This document shows, one piece after another, positions 24,501 to 33,000 of a stretch of 64,000 nucleotides of DNA. Position 1 is the stretch's first letter. Every line of letters begins with the position of its first letter. This DNA is from Brachynemurus nebulosus (Eukaryota; Arthropoda; Insecta; Neuroptera; Myrmeleontidae). Location of the stretch: the NCBI GenBank assembly GCA_035578155.1, contig JAPWDM010000008.1:5504847-5568846 (forward strand). The letters run 5' to 3'. The translations under genes and the position numbers were made by a program. Below the pieces are notes generated by a model. That model was not told where the DNA came from. It was given only the letters and a program-made list of their open reading frames with translations, and did no database searches.

Positions 24501-26716
24501 TCTATTGTGTATTTTGAGTGTGTACCTTAGAACTTTTACTTTCTTGATAATATGAAAAAATGCCAGTAATCAGGACCACAAGCGCTAGCGAAATTCCTAA
24601 GTACAAATTATCGGCACTGTCACTTTTTGTAATATTTTTCTCGATAAAATACGAGACGATACTCAAAATCGAGCCAATCCATAAGAGTAATGAGAAACCT
24701 TGAGTTAATTTTTTTAAAAATTTAATACATTCCGATTCTTTTTGGGGTGGACTTAGCGAATTTGGGCCATTTTGTTTCAGTAATATTTTCGCTTGGTTCG
24801 ATGTAAGACCTGTCTCAATATTTGTTCCAAAACGATCACAGAGTTTCTCTGAAAATATTATTAGCGATAAAAATTGATACGGGGTATTTCATCCCTTAAG
24901 AATGTGTGGATGCAAAAATTATTATGTATATTTACTAATACAGTAGACTCTCGTTAATTCAAACCTGCGATAATTCGAAACTCTCTATAATTCAAAGGTA
25001 TCACGAGTTCCCTCCAAAATCTCTTTATATTTCGAACTAAAACAATACATTTTTATACACTTGGTAATTCAAATGAAAAAATCATTGCTACGTAACAAAA
25101 CGACGCGTTAATTCGAACTCATCGGCCGCGGCGTCAAACATTCGACAATTCAAAGTTGCAGAGAGAAAGAGACAGAAAGATTGTAAGTACATCTTGAGAC
25201 AAGTTCAACTTCATTCATCGCAAATGCTTAAAAAATTAAAATTGTTACCTGCGATAATTCGAACCTCTCTATAATTCGTAATATTTTAAGAGTCCCTCGA
25301 GTTTCGAATTAACGAGAGTCGACTGTACTTATACAGAAACAATTATATGTAAACCAAAATTTTCGTTAGTTTTAAAATTTTTAATTTCCAATTTGGAGAG
25401 GATGCTTCACCCCCCAGAAAATGTGTATGGATTCAAAAACTAATAACATATATTATTTATTCGCTATGAGCTTATGCCTGGAGGGAATATGAAATTCGAC
25501 TACAGCGCTCAAGGTGGACAAATATGTCAATTTATCAGGACGTTGCGTTGTTTATACGTAATTTTAATATTTATTTTAAGGAAAAGTAGTTTTTTTTTAA
25601 ATACTGTGTTTAATTTTTTTAAAGCCAGTACTTATTACGATGTTTATTTACCAAATTTTAAAAAATAATAAAAAAAATTATTTGTAACCTTACCATCAAA
25701 TGTCAATTTATTTTCAAATTTTAAAAAAAATATCATAATAGTTGAATTTCGAGTTTTCGAAATTCGCTAAAAAATTAGCTTTTTTGTTTTGTTTTTTTTT
25801 TTTGGGGGGGGGGGGGGTAATTATTGAAAACTATTAAATAAATTTCAGTTTTTTAATACATTTTTCATTTGTTTTATTATGGAGGGTAGATATCAGGAGC
25901 ACCATCTCTGTATCAAAAAGTGTCCATAGAAAGGCGTAAATAGTGGCGGCGCTAGTGTAGCAAAAGGGTAAATTTAGAGAAGTAAACAAGGAAAGCAAAA
26001 CATCCGCGTTGTGATGTAATTATTGTTTTTTTATTATAATTGTTACATATAATAGTTTTATTATTTTAAAAATTTTTCTAAAACTCAACACAAAAAAATC
26101 ACTATACTCTTTTGCTACTCTAGCGCTATTCTGGCGAGTTTTTGAACTGTTACTAAGTACTTAAAACGAGACACTTTTTGAACTATTTTTCTATAGTTTT
26201 CCGTACAAGATAGTCCTCCTTATATTCTACACTCCATAATTTTATAATAGTAAAATGTCCTGATAAATTGTCAAATAATTACTTGATGTAGATAGATGGC
26301 TCTAGTTTCGGCTCGGAGAGAGTATGCCAAAAAAACTCAATTTTTAAATTTTTAAGTATTAACGGGGTTGTATCACCCCTTAAAAATAATATCTGAGTTC
26401 CAATTTTGAGGAGGTATTTCAACCCTTTAGTCGTTTTTAGTATTAACTGGTATTTTTAAGTTGTAAGGTAGTCATCTTCTATGTATTGGCAAAATTTTAG
26501 ATTTTTTTTTTTAATTTTTGAATTCCTGCGCTTTTTTTGACTTTTATTTGTGTAAAAAATTAAAATTTCAAATATTTTCATATATTTAAATTTTTGAAGT
26601 ACATACTAAAAATATTTACCCAATGGTATTAGATGTGCATCCGTGTCAATTTCTTTTCGAAATCGTTCTAACTGCGACACTTGTGATACACGCTTACGTT
26701 TGAAACACTTAAACAT
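15449..26716 (-). CDS. Divergent Na+/K+-ATPase alpha-subunit paralogue, N-terminal half (7 coding exons)
   Basis: P-type ATPase catalytic subunit that would exchange Na+ and K+ across the plasma membrane. The joined exons (15449-15626, 17541-17758, 19835-20320, 23063-23192, 23248-23415, 24526-24848, 26620-26716) keep one frame across all junctions and give about 533 codons, against roughly 1000 for the family. In order they show the cytosolic N-terminus, M1-M2, the A domain with LTGET (family LTGES), M3-M4 with [10 protein letters not shown], the phosphorylation motif CSDKTGTLT, and the N-domain motif [13 protein letters not shown]. The hinge region, the rest of the P domain and M5-M10 are absent from the window. 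Either an intron longer than 15.4 kb follows, or the gene is truncated. Divergence (GCGDNTIMG where the family usually has YTGDRTVMG) points to a specialised paralogue rather than the housekeeping pump. It is divergent from DRC5, with 97 bp between start codons. Confidence 0.9.
15660..17540. repeat. Intron 6 of the ATPase-like gene: tandem duplication and inverted repeat
   Basis: An imperfect two-unit tandem repeat at about 16371-16590 (AGCTGTTTGCCCACTGTACT in each unit). An inverted repeat at about 16828-16972 (GGGATTGTCGATTGCCCA against TGGGCAATCGACAATTCC). The dispersed repeat at 17175-17361. Nothing coding. Confidence 0.6.
17175..17361 (+). repeat. Dispersed direct repeat, copy 2
   Basis: Second copy of the 6147-6336 repeat, here in the intron between ATPase-like exons 6 and 7. 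Confidence 0.8.
17541..17758 (-). CDS. Na+/K+-ATPase-like, exon 6 (N domain)
   Basis: 218 nt. It encodes [32 protein letters not shown] and [11 protein letters not shown], the nucleotide-binding domain start, with a CAG|gtaaaa donor. Exon 5 must end one base into a codon for this to stay in frame, and it does. Confidence 0.92.
18100..18286. repeat. TA-microsatellite-centred repeat, half copy
   Basis: Block with GGCACTATGACAGAAATTTG followed by (TA)n at about 18230-18286. Confidence 0.55.
18287..18432. repeat. Palindrome, about 60-bp arms
   Basis: TTTCTCGTTGTGAGCAAC and AGAATCATATGCCTTACTCT pair with their near-perfect complements in the right half. Confidence 0.75.
18436..18635. repeat. 200-bp near-perfect palindrome with a TA core
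   Basis: Arms of about 70 bp starting TAGTGTTTATAGGGTGCTGT, separated by (TA)n, which is itself self-complementary. Near-identical arms suggest a young MITE. It directly abuts the palindrome ending at 18432. Confidence 0.8.
19045..19265. repeat. Dispersed repeat block, half copy
   Basis: Shares ATTTTTACGAAATTTGGTG and GATGAGTTCGTCAGCAAGAC with 61.0 and 61.6 kb, and the complement at 6.9 kb. Confidence 0.55.
19498..19707. mobile_element. TIR MITE, about 210 bp
   Basis: Inverted ends GGCCGTGTTCGATTCGTGAT and the inverse of CACAAATCGAACACGAGGC. Inside is a second pair, AAACCGCGC/GCGCGGTTT. Confidence 0.65.
19835..20320 (-). CDS. Na+/K+-ATPase-like, exon 5 (M3-M4, phosphorylation site)
   Basis: 486 nt, ctttcag acceptor. 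It encodes [17 protein letters not shown]3, M4 with [40 protein letters not shown] with the phosphorylated aspartate, and [13 protein letters not shown]. The frame stays open past the donor I chose, CCAG|gtttaa. That choice restores [17 protein letters not shown] with exon 6, matching the family. Confidence 0.92.
20466..21494. mobile_element. 1029-bp TIR element with AAT duplication, carries THAP remnant
   Basis: Ends GGGGTATTTGACA and TGTCAAATACCCC, flanked by AAT at 20463-20465 and 21495-21497. It is longer than its relative at 39931-40430 because it retains about 480 bp that include the THAP-like frame. A 3-bp duplication with a THAP protein suggests the PIF/ISL2EU group (inference). Lies in the ATPase-like intron 4. 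Confidence 0.75.
21066..21218 (+). pseudogene. THAP-type zinc-finger N-terminus inside a TIR element
   Basis: 50 codons from ATG 21066: [11 protein letters not shown], then about 15 residues to [13 protein letters not shown], then TAA. The C-x4-C spacing at the very N-terminus followed by a LF-x-x-P block is the start of a THAP DNA-binding domain. The later C and H ligands are missing, so it is a truncated remnant of a transposon protein. It sits inside the 20466-21494 element. The shorter relative at 39931-40430 has lost this part. Confidence 0.5.
21979..22810. repeat. Minisatellite locus bounded by inverted GTCGTCCGCTAAACGGAC motifs
   Basis: About 75-bp units (ACTTCGATTTTTGATATAAA ... GTTTTGGTTAGG ... 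TTAGTTAGTTTT) repeat about four times at 22453-22725. The left part is split by the insertion at 22052-22449. The outer boundaries AGTCGTCCGCTAAACGGACG and TCCGTTTAGCGGACGACTAG are mutually inverted. Confidence 0.65.
22052..22449. mobile_element. 398-bp hAT-like MITE inserted in the minisatellite
   Basis: Ends CATGTCCCTGCCAC and GTGGCAGGGACATG with an 8-bp duplication GTTTTGAC at 22044-22051 and 22450-22457. It in turn holds a nested inverted pair near 22163-22365 (AGTCGGGACATGAG and CACATGTCCCAACT). Confidence 0.78.
23063..23192 (-). CDS. Na+/K+-ATPase-like, exon 4 (TGES-type loop)
   Basis: 130 nt, tatag acceptor. It encodes [19 protein letters not shown] through VEGTAKG. The catalytic glutamate of the TGES loop is kept, but the following serine is threonine. 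The donor (AAAAG|gttgtt) is a weak match at +3 to +6. Confidence 0.88.
23248..23415 (-). CDS. Na+/K+-ATPase-like, exon 3 (A domain)
   Basis: 56 whole codons, attag acceptor and AAA|gtaata donor. It encodes [19 protein letters not shown] and [20 protein letters not shown], the conserved actuator-domain core. Confidence 0.92.
23510..23840. repeat. TA-centred dispersed repeat, further copy
   Basis: Right block (CATGACGCGATTTGAGCCTG), a short degenerate TATATG core, then the left block in inverse order (CGATAACTCTCGAACGAAAT). Confidence 0.6.
23870..24370. repeat. GGACTAAA-rich repeat region
   Basis: The motif GGGACTAAA recurs several times, with a block TTGTTGCCCTAGGGCCTTTA similar to one at about 56120-56200. 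No TIR boundaries could be fixed. Lies in the intron between ATPase-like exons 2 and 3. Confidence 0.4.
24526..24848 (-). CDS. Na+/K+-ATPase-like, exon 2 (M1-M2)
   Basis: 323 nt between a ttttcag acceptor and an AAG|gtacac donor. It encodes [24 protein letters not shown]1 ([16 protein letters not shown]), the first extracellular loop and M2 ([17 protein letters not shown]), ending in YYQESKSSK. By ungapped counting from DNLYLG, the residue equivalent to vertebrate Q111 is E, while N122 is kept. Confidence 0.92.
24941..25325. mobile_element. 385-bp pogo/Tigger-like MITE with TA duplication
   Basis: Ends CAGTAGACTCTCGTTAATTC and the inverse of GAATTAACGAGAGTCGACTG, flanked by TA. Located in intron 1 of the ATPase-like gene. 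Confidence 0.82.
25878..26238. mobile_element. hAT-like MITE, second copy
   Basis: Nearly identical to 12529-12876 and in the same orientation. Located in intron 1 of the ATPase-like gene. Its flanks no longer show an exact 8-bp duplication. Confidence 0.75.
26620..26716 (-). CDS. Na+/K+-ATPase-like, exon 1 (start codon)
   Basis: Starts at ATG 26716 and encodes [10 protein letters not shown], then [11 protein letters not shown], ending one base into a codon at a G|gtaaat donor. The [15 protein letters not shown] text formed with exon 2 matches the conserved family N-terminus. The N-terminus is short and basic, and this is the only ATG that suits the family length. Confidence 0.85.
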
Positions 26717-26813
26717 TTTCGTAACTCAAAAAAAAGATTGCAATAAATTTTTATTGACGTTTATTTTATTATTTTGTTTTTGTTTTTTTTCTGATTTAAA
26801 TAAAAAGGTGACA
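26717..26813. promoter_or_regulatory. 97-bp divergent intergenic region between the ATPase-like gene and DRC5
   Basis: Both start codons read outwards from this AT-rich, T-tract-rich spacer, so it holds both 5' UTRs and probably a bidirectional core promoter. No clear TATA box or initiator stands out. An untranslated first exon further away cannot be excluded for either gene. Confidence 0.55.
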
Positions 26814-27095
26814 ATGAAAATTCCACACGTGATAAATGAGGTAATTTTTGATTTGTACAAACCGGACGTTGAAACACTCTATTTGGAGAATGAAGTCAAA
26901 CGAAATTTACATGTCGAAAATTATTCTTGGGATGATAAATTTATTCCAACGTTACGTGAATTATGCCTTCGCGTGTTGATCGAAATATTCGAAAGGCATC
27001 AATTTCTCGATACGTTAACGGATTCGGATGTGAATTATCTATTTGAACATTTACCGCCAACGTTACCGCTAGAATTCACTATCCCTCTGATACCG
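26814..27095 (+). CDS. DRC5: DRC5 exon 1
   Basis: 94 whole codons from ATG 26814 (MKIPHVINEV) to LIP, with a CCG|gtaagt donor. The frame is open upstream, but this ATG gives the expected family length, and the bases before it are an AT-rich leader. Confidence 0.88.
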
Positions 27096-30000
27096 GTAAG
27101 TGAGTGTATCCATCTAAATTCTGGCGTAAATTTAAAATTATTGAGGTACCGTAAAATGGCATTACTTTGGCCCAGATTTTCAGGTTTTATCACAATTATA
27201 CATTATTAAATAATTAAAGTTTCCTTATGAGTTATGGATGATATAAACATATCACAATTTACATCTTATTCAATATTTATGTTTTTTAAATATTTTATAA
27301 AAGATGGGCCAATGTTACGCACCAATGGGGGAACTTTGGCCCAGCACTACATTTGCATAAGGAATTAATATTTTTCACCGTTTGGACTAATGTAACCCCT
27401 ATGGTTATGGCGTTACAACTTAAAGTCTTAAAAAAATAAATACTTACTCTTAGGGTGACAACCTAAAAGTCTTAAAAAAATAAATACCGTCAAACGGGAA
27501 TATTTGAAAACGGTGGGGCTATTTGGAACAAAAAAAAAAAAAGATTTAAACTCTTAAAGAACATCCCCTATTAAAGACGCATTAACGTTATGAATCGTTC
27601 AGAAATCAAACAGATATAAGAGCTTAAATTTTTTTCTTTTTTTTGTTCTAAATAGCCCCACCGTTTTCAAATAGTCCCATTTGACGGTACCTGAATTTCT
27701 GGTATAATAGGATGTACATTTTCATTAGGACAACAATAAATAATTATGTAGTGATAATTTTAATGTATCTATAAATAATAACTTTTTTGTACAAGGTGGG
27801 CCAATGTTACCCGCCAAGGGCCAAACTATCCCCACTCTACGGTAAATACGTTTTTTTTTTTAAATGGGTAGCTCATTGTAATGACGTCACAATTTGAAAT
27901 TAAAACAAACGTGAATGTCAATCTTTATAATGTCAAGGCTTTGATTACGTTTCACAGATGAAAATTATTAGAATCAACCGAAATGACTGTTTATTTACAA
28001 ATTGTGACGTCATTTTCAAGTCATGGCGCATTTTCAGTTATCTGAATTGTTATTGGTGACGTAAAGATTCTCACTCGCGCCTCTGGTGGTAATATTAGAA
28101 CTAGTATCAAGTAATCCGCACATAATTTTTATAATACATATTTCTATGCCAATTGAACGTATACGTATATTTTTACTTGATACTAGTTCTTCATAAGGGG
28201 CGCGCGCGTAACCTTTGCGTCGCCAATTGAAAGTTAACGACTTTCAAAATAAATTTTTTAAATAATCATCAAATACTTTTTACATTTTACCATTTTAAAA
28301 TCAAATATATTTAATGATAATATACTTATAGAATTATTTAACATTTAACACCTTAACGGTCATTGATATCATAAAACATCAAGTGAAACGTTACTAACCT
28401 TCACACCACGTCGTAGAACGTCAACAATTCCATATAAAGTATATTTGCTGTCAAAATAGTGTATCAAATGAACGTTTTATCATTATAGGTTATGACCGTC
28501 ATGGTGTTAAACTTGTTGCAAGTAAAACCTTTTTTATTTTATACAATGTACACAGACCAATTCAAATTACAGTAGAACCGCTCATAAGTTATACACTTGC
28601 GACCAACAAACCTCTCATAAGTTATAATTCCACGAATCTGCCATCTAAAATGTCTTAAGGGGGGAGTTCACGCCAGAAACGCCTAATAAACTAATTTTTT
28701 TCGAATCTCGTTTTTTGTTTTTATTTCGTTCTGTGGTTCTTTACAAACACGGTGATATATAAAACATGGCCAAAAAAAATTTTTTTTCAAGTAGAAAAAT
28801 ATTTATTTGTGAGCCGCTGTACATCCAAGTTGCTGCTCCTTTGCAGATAACGCTCGCCCCCCCCCCCCCGGCGCGATTTGATCAGTAATATTTAGTTTTG
28901 GTGTGTACACGAGTTATAGTATGCACTGAGATAGTGTTCTTTTATTTGTATGCCTTTGTAGACGTTTTAAATAAACAGTGAGTAAACGGCTTCTTTTGTT
29001 ATTATTTTTGTTTTTTACCGTTTCCCGAAACTTGTGTTTTTCCCGACAAGGAAAATCATATCTCAAGTTCTAGAAAAGATAGAGACTTAATTTTTTTTTA
29101 TTTTGTTCATAAACATATTGCACATAAAGTGGAATATGCTTTTTCCATTTGAACAATTGTAACTATTTTTAAACATTTTTTTTTTTTAATACAAAATTAG
29201 GTTTTATAATTTTTAGAACTTTGGGATTACAATTTTATAGTTAATTTTTAAAATTACCTGAAATCCGTACTCAGCTTTATGGACAGGTCCTTTAGGAATA
29301 GAATAATGAAAAAATATTTGAAAAATATTCATTACTTTTTGAGATATGGCGTTCCTTGTAAACGCTTAAAAACTTGCGAAAAAGGGCCCCCTCCACCCAC
29401 AGGGAAGAGTAATGAATGTTTCAAAAACAAAATTTTCTATTTGAAACCATCCCTAATTTGAAAAAAAATTCAACAAGCAAAATAATCATAAATAAAAAAG
29501 TTGCTTTTTTATTTGAACTCCTCCCTTAACATATTTGATACATGTGCGTTATACCATTCCAGAAGTACGCATGCGCTTTTAACTGCAGTAGGAGCAGCAA
29601 AACAGGAGAAAATATAACTTGTGAGAATTTCAAAGTATAACTTACGAGAGGTTTATAACTTATGAGGGATTCTACTGTACATATTTTTTTAAAGGATGGT
29701 ATATACTGGAAAAGAAGTTATATTTCGCGATGGAAAACACTAAATCGTATTGTTGAAGGTGAAATAAATTGGAAATGTTTATATTTAGAACGTCACATGG
29801 AGGAATTTTTTGAAAATGTTGAACCGGAACACTATATCGATGAAGACTATCATACACTTTTCACGCTACTAACACCGTTTATTCGTCGATTACAAATTCG
29901 ACAATTATTAACGGAAAAATGGCGTCCAGCAGACGTGAAAACCGAACAAACATTAATTAATCACATAAATTTTAATCGTATCCTAAAATATTTAACGAAT

Positions 30001-33000
30001 GTCACCGAATTAGATTTGATGTTTGGCCCGAAAAATATTGGCGTTCAATTCGAATTCAATTTGTTCGAATTTTCCGTGAATGATTGTCGAAATTTAGCGT
30101 TAGGCATCAATTGTATGCCGGTCATTAGAATATTTCGATTACATCATAGTTTATTGCGTGACGAACATCTGCAGGCGTTGATGCAAGCGTTTGTTGCACA
30201 GAATCGAACATTACAAGAAATCGATTTTTCACACTGTCAGATAACGTGTCGCGGTGCAAATTATATCGCCGAACTAATACGAAAACATCCAGTGTTGGAA
30301 ATTTTGAAATTGTCCAATAATATGATTGGACCAGATGGCGCCAAAAGGTACAGTTAGGTTAGGTTAGATTAACAAATAGTGTTGCCAGAAACGTTTTAAT
30401 GAAAATCGTCGATGAGTGGCGTTCCAGTAGTCCAAAAAGAGCCTAAGGTGATATTTTTGAAAGGCACAAAGATAAAGAAAGATATCAATTTGCTATTTCA
30501 TAACTACCGTGCCCGTTGTCGCCGGCAAATGACGTGGACACCGCTGCCCCTACCAAACGATTATGATACATACAACAAAACACATCAATTGTATCAACAC
30601 AAACATGCGAATGTGTTAATGCAATATGTTGATGTCGCAGCTTGCACATACCATGTGAGTTTTTTGAGAGTTGCCATTTCTATTACAACCAAATTTTTAT
30701 GATAGAAATGGTACTGGAAAAGGTTATTTTCTTGGATGTGATGGAAATTTAACCAAGAAAAACACTATCGGTTGAAGTAGCCTCAAGTACATATGCATAT
30801 TTTTACCACCTAACTGATAAATTAAAGAAAAATTAAAAAATTAAACTTGAGTAAGAAATTTTTTGCTCAATTATGTTGTTAATTAATGCATTAGATCAGA
30901 TATAGTCTCATTTAAAAATCTTTAAGTTTGTATAATAGCTCGAAAACCATAAGAGCTATAAAGCTCCTGACTATAGCAATCGGTTGTCTCCATCGATATC
31001 TACAACTCTTATTTGAACAATTTTTCGATTAAATCAACGGTTTGGCTGTAATAAAAATGGCAACTATCGAAAAACTCACACAGTATATATAGTATATACT
31101 GTCATGGTCGCCCTATTTAAGTAAAAACCAAAAATTCAAAATAAATTTATTTATTTTAAAAAAGATATCCCTTTATTTTGAGAATTTTTTTGTTCAATAG
31201 AATTTTTACACTTAAATACGATACACTTTATTTTTTTTCTGTTTAAATTTCACTGTTAAAAAACAATTACACAAGAACGATGTGACCCTTATGACGAGCA
31301 GTAACAGACTAAATCAAAAGCGGTGTAAATTGCACAACATTGCACCTTACGAACGACAGATATTTATAATGTAACATTGCTTCTGGTATTCTGCGGGAAG
31401 GCGGTAAGTCGACAAGCAATGTAAAGCTGACAACACAGCTGCGGGTTTTTCCAAAAAATTTTTTAAAAAAAAAGTCTGGTTCGTTCCACCCCTGTACTTT
31501 ATCTCCCTTATTATTGAGTTTTGCGAGAAAGTGGACATGTAAAGTTACCATTATTTTTGAACGTACTATCAGCTCTAACAATTACGGTACATAATTCTGG
31601 ACCATCCCCTGTATAAAAATTAAAAGGTTCAAATAATCACATTATTAAGAAATTAAAAGTTAACCTTTTCATCCGATTTTTTGGTTTTCTGGATTCCTTA
31701 GGCTCAGAATGGGTAAGTAAAAATGACTTTTCTTTTTTTAGTTTAGCATATGTTCTTCAAAGCGACAACACGTGCCCACTACGACATCTGGATTTACGAT
31801 TTAATCCTCTGGAACCAACGGGAGTTACTCGATTACTGTCTTGCTTAATACGAAACGACAAGAGGCCGGCCGAATTACTTCTAGCCAGTACTGGCCTGAC
31901 CGAAATTGAGGCAATTGCACTGGGAAATTGGATTTTGCCGTTGAATAAGTCGTTACGATACTTGGATATAAGTAATAATTTTTGTGGTATTGAAGGTGGA
32001 AAAGTAAGTAGGAGTTACTAAAAGTCACCGCGATATGTCCCCGAACCGTATGTCCTGTAGTTTAATGGTAGAATGTCAAAAAATTTGGGAGTCGTTCTTC
32101 CCATTTTTATCAAAATTAACACTTATACAGTCCGTGCACTTTCACAGTAAACTTCCCCAGGGACCGGCAATATTTTTAAAGAATTTAAAAAGAAATTATA
32201 GTTCACGAAATGATTCAACATTTGTGCAAAAATACACATTTTTAATAAAAATAGTAAATCAGTAACACACAAACACATTGATTTTTGTGATTGTATTGAA
32301 ATATACGCATTTCAATACTATCACAAAAAAAATGATAATATAAAATTATATTTTTAAATGTTCTATAAATGTTTACAAAAACCAACATACAGAGAGTGTG
32401 TAAGGTCATATTCGAATGCAGAATTTTCCGCTCTTTCCGTTTCCGAGGTCGAAAAGGGGGGTTGCCATTTAAAAAAACAAAGTTGACCTTGATATGATCT
32501 TCATCCTTGACCTTGAGGTCAAAGTCAAGATCACCATCGGATACGCCGTAAAAAATGCTGAAACTTGTCACACACTATCATTTATCCCAAAAACGCTTTC
32601 CCGTTGAGATAACCCTGTGTAATATTACTTAAAAAGAAATATAATTATAAATAAATATGAAAATAATTTGCGTTGTCAACTTTTACTAATTTAAATTGTT
32701 TAAATTACGAACCGGTTTCGAGCGATTTGCTCATCATCAGGTATCAAACAAGATTGAGCTAATCGCTTGAAAACCGGTTCGTAATTTAAACAATTTAAAT
32801 ATAGTGAAAAGTTGACAACGCAAATTATTTTCATATTATTATTTATAATATGAATTTTTGACAAAGTAAATCTTTCTAGTGTTAGTTAGGGTAACTTCAA
32901 AAATGTAAACTTTACCGCATCGATGCAGCATCATGACTTTTCTGATGCGTCTAATACTACATGATGCGCTGTTGATGCTCTCTTGAAATTTGATGCAGAT

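Noticed and set aside
30350..30370. GTTAGGTTAGG resembling the insect telomere repeat TTAGG
   Set aside because: Only two to three units, and the motif is common in such genomes. No telomeric meaning.
31075..31090. Treating the 30655-31079 MITE as a proven introner
   Set aside because: Splicing it out leads straight to a stop (TAT ATA TAG), and no transcript is available.
31309..31581. Two overlapping minus-strand frames in DRC5 intron 2
   Set aside because: They read the same DNA in two frames, with no recognisable domain. Probably decayed repeat, but no boundaries could be shown.
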